Shown piece after piece: positions 6,618 to 7,124 of a DNA stretch of 7,124 bases. The DNA is from an uncultured Collinsella sp. (lineage in GTDB: Bacteria; Actinomycetota; Coriobacteriia; Coriobacteriales; Coriobacteriaceae), in contig UQZC01000079.1 of NCBI GenBank assembly GCA_900545505.1, positions 1-7,124 of the forward strand. The letters are read 5' to 3'. The notes beneath the pieces were generated by a model that saw only the letters and a list, made by a program, of their open reading frames with translations, did no database searches and was not told the DNA's origin. The translations under genes and the position numbers were made by a program. Within the stretch, counting starts at the first letter, position 1, and the number at the start of each line of letters is the position of its first letter.

Positions 6618-6664
6618 TTTCCCCAACTTCGCGCCCCGACGGGTTCGACCCCATGCGAGGTCAA
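6618..6664. repeat. Direct repeat R, copy 1
   Basis: The last 38 bases (6627-6664, from CTTCGCGCCCC to GAGGTCAA) are identical to 6803-6840, and the preceding nine differ at only two places. It contains GGGTTCGACCC, which resembles a tRNA T-arm core, but no tRNA can be completed around it. On the - strand it comes directly after a terminator T-run. Confidence 0.85.
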
Positions 6665-6693
6665 AAAAAGACGGCCAACTTTCGTTGACCGTC
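6663..6693 (-). terminator. Intrinsic terminator A (reads leftward)
   Basis: On the - strand a 10-bp stem (one C-A mismatch) with a GAAA tetraloop, from 6693 to 6670, is followed by seven T (6669-6663). It lies downstream of a tRNA 3'-end fragment at 6705-6724, as expected of a tRNA transcript terminator. Confidence 0.85.
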
Positions 6694-6704
6694 TTAACTT
6701 GCTT

Positions 6705-6724
6705 TGGTGGGCCGTCAGGGGGTC
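6705..6724 (-). pseudogene. Short 3'-end fragment of a lysine-type tRNA gene
   Basis: On the - strand it reads GACCCCCTGACGGCCCACCA: part of the T-loop, the 3' half of the T-stem, the acceptor 3' strand, the discriminator A and an encoded CCA. It matches the larger remnant at 6883-6929 over 18 bases and then diverges abruptly at 6725. The rest of the tRNA is missing. Confidence 0.75.
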
Positions 6725-6725
6725 A

Positions 6726-6796
6726 GCCTGCTTTGCAGGCGACCGCTGCGGCGCCAAGGCGCCTTGCGCGCTACGCTGGTAAATGCTCACGCATTT
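6726..6796. repeat. Run of three short perfect hairpins between the repeat units
   Basis: GCCTGC/GCAGGC with a TTT loop (6726-6740), GGCGCC/GGCGCC around AA (near 6750-6763) and AAATGC/GCATTT with a TCAC loop (6781-6796). They fill the DNA between the short tRNA fragment and the second repeat copy. No open reading frame here has a credible start or family. The closeness of the hairpins recalls REP/BIME-type DNA, but no match to a named element can be claimed. Confidence 0.45.
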
Positions 6797-6840
6797 CCTC
6801 AGCTTCGCGCCCCGACGGGTTCGACCCCATGCGAGGTCAA
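6794..6840. repeat. Direct repeat R, copy 2
   Basis: Second copy of the repeat at 6618-6664, offset by 176 bases and in the same orientation, with 38 identical bases at its right side. As in copy 1, it directly abuts the T-run of a leftward terminator, here terminator B, whose stem sequence is different from terminator A. Confidence 0.85.
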
Positions 6841-6841
6841 C

Positions 6842-6870
6842 AAAAAAGCGACCAGCCTGAGCCAGTCGCT
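6842..6870 (-). terminator. Intrinsic terminator B (reads leftward)
   Basis: On the - strand a 10-bp stem (AGCGAC outermost, two G-U pairs inside, TCAG loop) from 6870 to 6847 runs into six T. It lies 12 nt after the end of the tRNA-Lys remnant at 6883, where the terminator of the original tRNA transcript would be. Confidence 0.85.
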
Positions 6871-6882
6871 TTAACAATCTTT

Positions 6883-6929
6883 GGGTGGGCCGTCAGGGGG
6901 TCGAACCCTGGACCTTGGGATTAAGAGTC
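6883..6929 (-). pseudogene. 3' half of a lysine tRNA gene (CTT anticodon); probable integration site remnant
   Basis: On the - strand the fragment runs from the anticodon stem to the 3' end. It has anticodon loop CTCTTAA (6927-6921, anticodon CTT), 3' anticodon stem TCCCA, a 5-nt variable loop AGGTC, a complete T-arm CAGGG-TTCGACC-CCCTG (6910-6894), acceptor strand ACGGCCC (6893-6887) and discriminator A. The terminal triplet is CCC instead of CCA. The 5' half (acceptor 5' strand, D-arm, 5' anticodon stem) is missing: beyond 6929 the sequence cannot pair with TCCCA. A break at the anticodon is a usual crossover place for tyrosine-recombinase integration into tRNA genes. The lysine identity rests on the anticodon only. 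Confidence 0.8.
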
Positions 6930-7069
6930 TTGAATGTGACTTTTTGGCACGTGCTGTACCAGTAAAGTTACAGGTAACGATGCTCTCACTCGCTCCTAAC
7001 TAGCTGAAACTGCATTGGAGAACGGTTATTAACGGATATACGGCTATGCATAAACCCCTCCCCGGCCAG
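6930..7069. other. Non-coding stretch right of the tRNA remnant
   Basis: No gene was found. Stop codons occur in all - strand frames near 6990-7000, so an integrase tail reading toward the tRNA remnant is not supported. A short inverted repeat GTTAC-AG-GTAAC is present at 6967-6978, and GTTATTAAC at 7025-7033 is a small palindrome. The base composition is less G+C-rich than the genes on the left, in keeping with foreign DNA. Confidence 0.5.
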
Positions 7070-7124
7070 TGAACTGCCTCCCATTTCTTGGACATGAGAA
7101 ATGGGAGGCTTTCTTTATGCGCGT
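7070..7124 (+). mobile_element. Possible left end of an insertion sequence with SD-masking hairpin
   Basis: TGAACTGCCTCCCATTTCT at 7070-7088 begins with TGAAC, reminiscent of IS3-family ends. It forms a perfect 13-bp stem: 7076-7088 with 7097-7109. The right arm contains GGGAGG (7103-7108), a strong Shine-Dalgarno sequence 8 nt before an ATG at 7117, where an open frame would run off the window. A short T-rich run (TTTCTTT, 7110-7116) follows, so the hairpin could also act as a terminator. Calling this an IS end is inference from pattern; the element body is not in view. A plain terminator is the main alternative. Confidence 0.35.

Noticed and set aside
6627..6664. Repeat R as an intact tRNA, because of its GGGTTCGACCC core
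   Set aside because: The stems around the core do not pair as a T-arm and no anticodon arm or acceptor stem can be built at the right distances.
6618..6840. CRISPR-like array
   Set aside because: Only two repeat copies with a long structured spacer holding a terminator and a tRNA end; no cas gene is present.
6505..6924. + strand open frame of 139 codons (and - strand 6584-6877) over the repeat region
   Set aside because: Both run through terminators, the repeats and a tRNA remnant. Their translations simply read these non-coding elements, so they are not genes.
6930..7000. C-terminal tail of a leftward integrase ending at the tRNA remnant
   Set aside because: A 23-codon run ends in TAA there, but an in-frame TAG lies just upstream and no tyrosine recombinase motif is visible.

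Overview
The window looks like chromosome from a gut actinobacterium of the class Coriobacteriia, most like Collinsella. I infer this from the G+C-rich third positions, the SufS/SufU pair, and the NifU-like/GGGtGRT pair. No 16S or other definitive marker is present, so the genus is recognition, not proof.

Layout. (1) 2-1658, + strand: the 3' end of a SUF iron-sulfur assembly operon, sufS (cysteine desulfurase) overlapping sufU (zinc-dependent sulfur acceptor), closed by an intrinsic terminator. (2) 1735-2535, - strand and convergent: an IS200/REP-associated Y1-type transposase homologue with a C-terminal helix-turn-helix. Its catalytic motifs are degenerate, so it may be a domesticated DNA-binding protein. 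(3) 2536-2929: an intergenic region with an AT-rich patch, a perfect 12-bp palindrome, a weak -10 candidate, and a leader that can fold so that its 5' end pairs with the next start codon. (4) 2930-4687, + strand: a two-gene operon of a NifU-like scaffold protein and a GGGtGRT-family protein of unknown function, ending in a strong terminator. (5) 4965-6491, + strand: a flavoprotein of the fumarate reductase/L-aspartate oxidase superfamily lacking one conserved active-site histidine. (6) 6492-7124: non-coding accessory DNA. On the - strand it holds a 3' remnant of a lysine tRNA (CTT anticodon), two intrinsic terminators with unrelated stems, two copies of a 47-bp repeat, a second shorter copy of the tRNA 3' end and several small hairpins. 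It ends in a hairpin that looks like the left end of an insertion sequence.

How it fits together. sufS and sufU mobilise sulfur from cysteine for Fe-S assembly. The NifU-like protein 1.3 kb downstream shares part of the SufU/NifU fold signature but has a different cysteine set. It is tightly linked to the GGGtGRT gene, so the two probably work together, perhaps in an Fe-S or sulfur-related step. Both are strongly codon-biased (almost only AAG for lysine), as expected for abundant proteins. This pair and its leader are the best candidates for undescribed biology. The right end looks like a tRNA integration hotspot scarred by more than one event.
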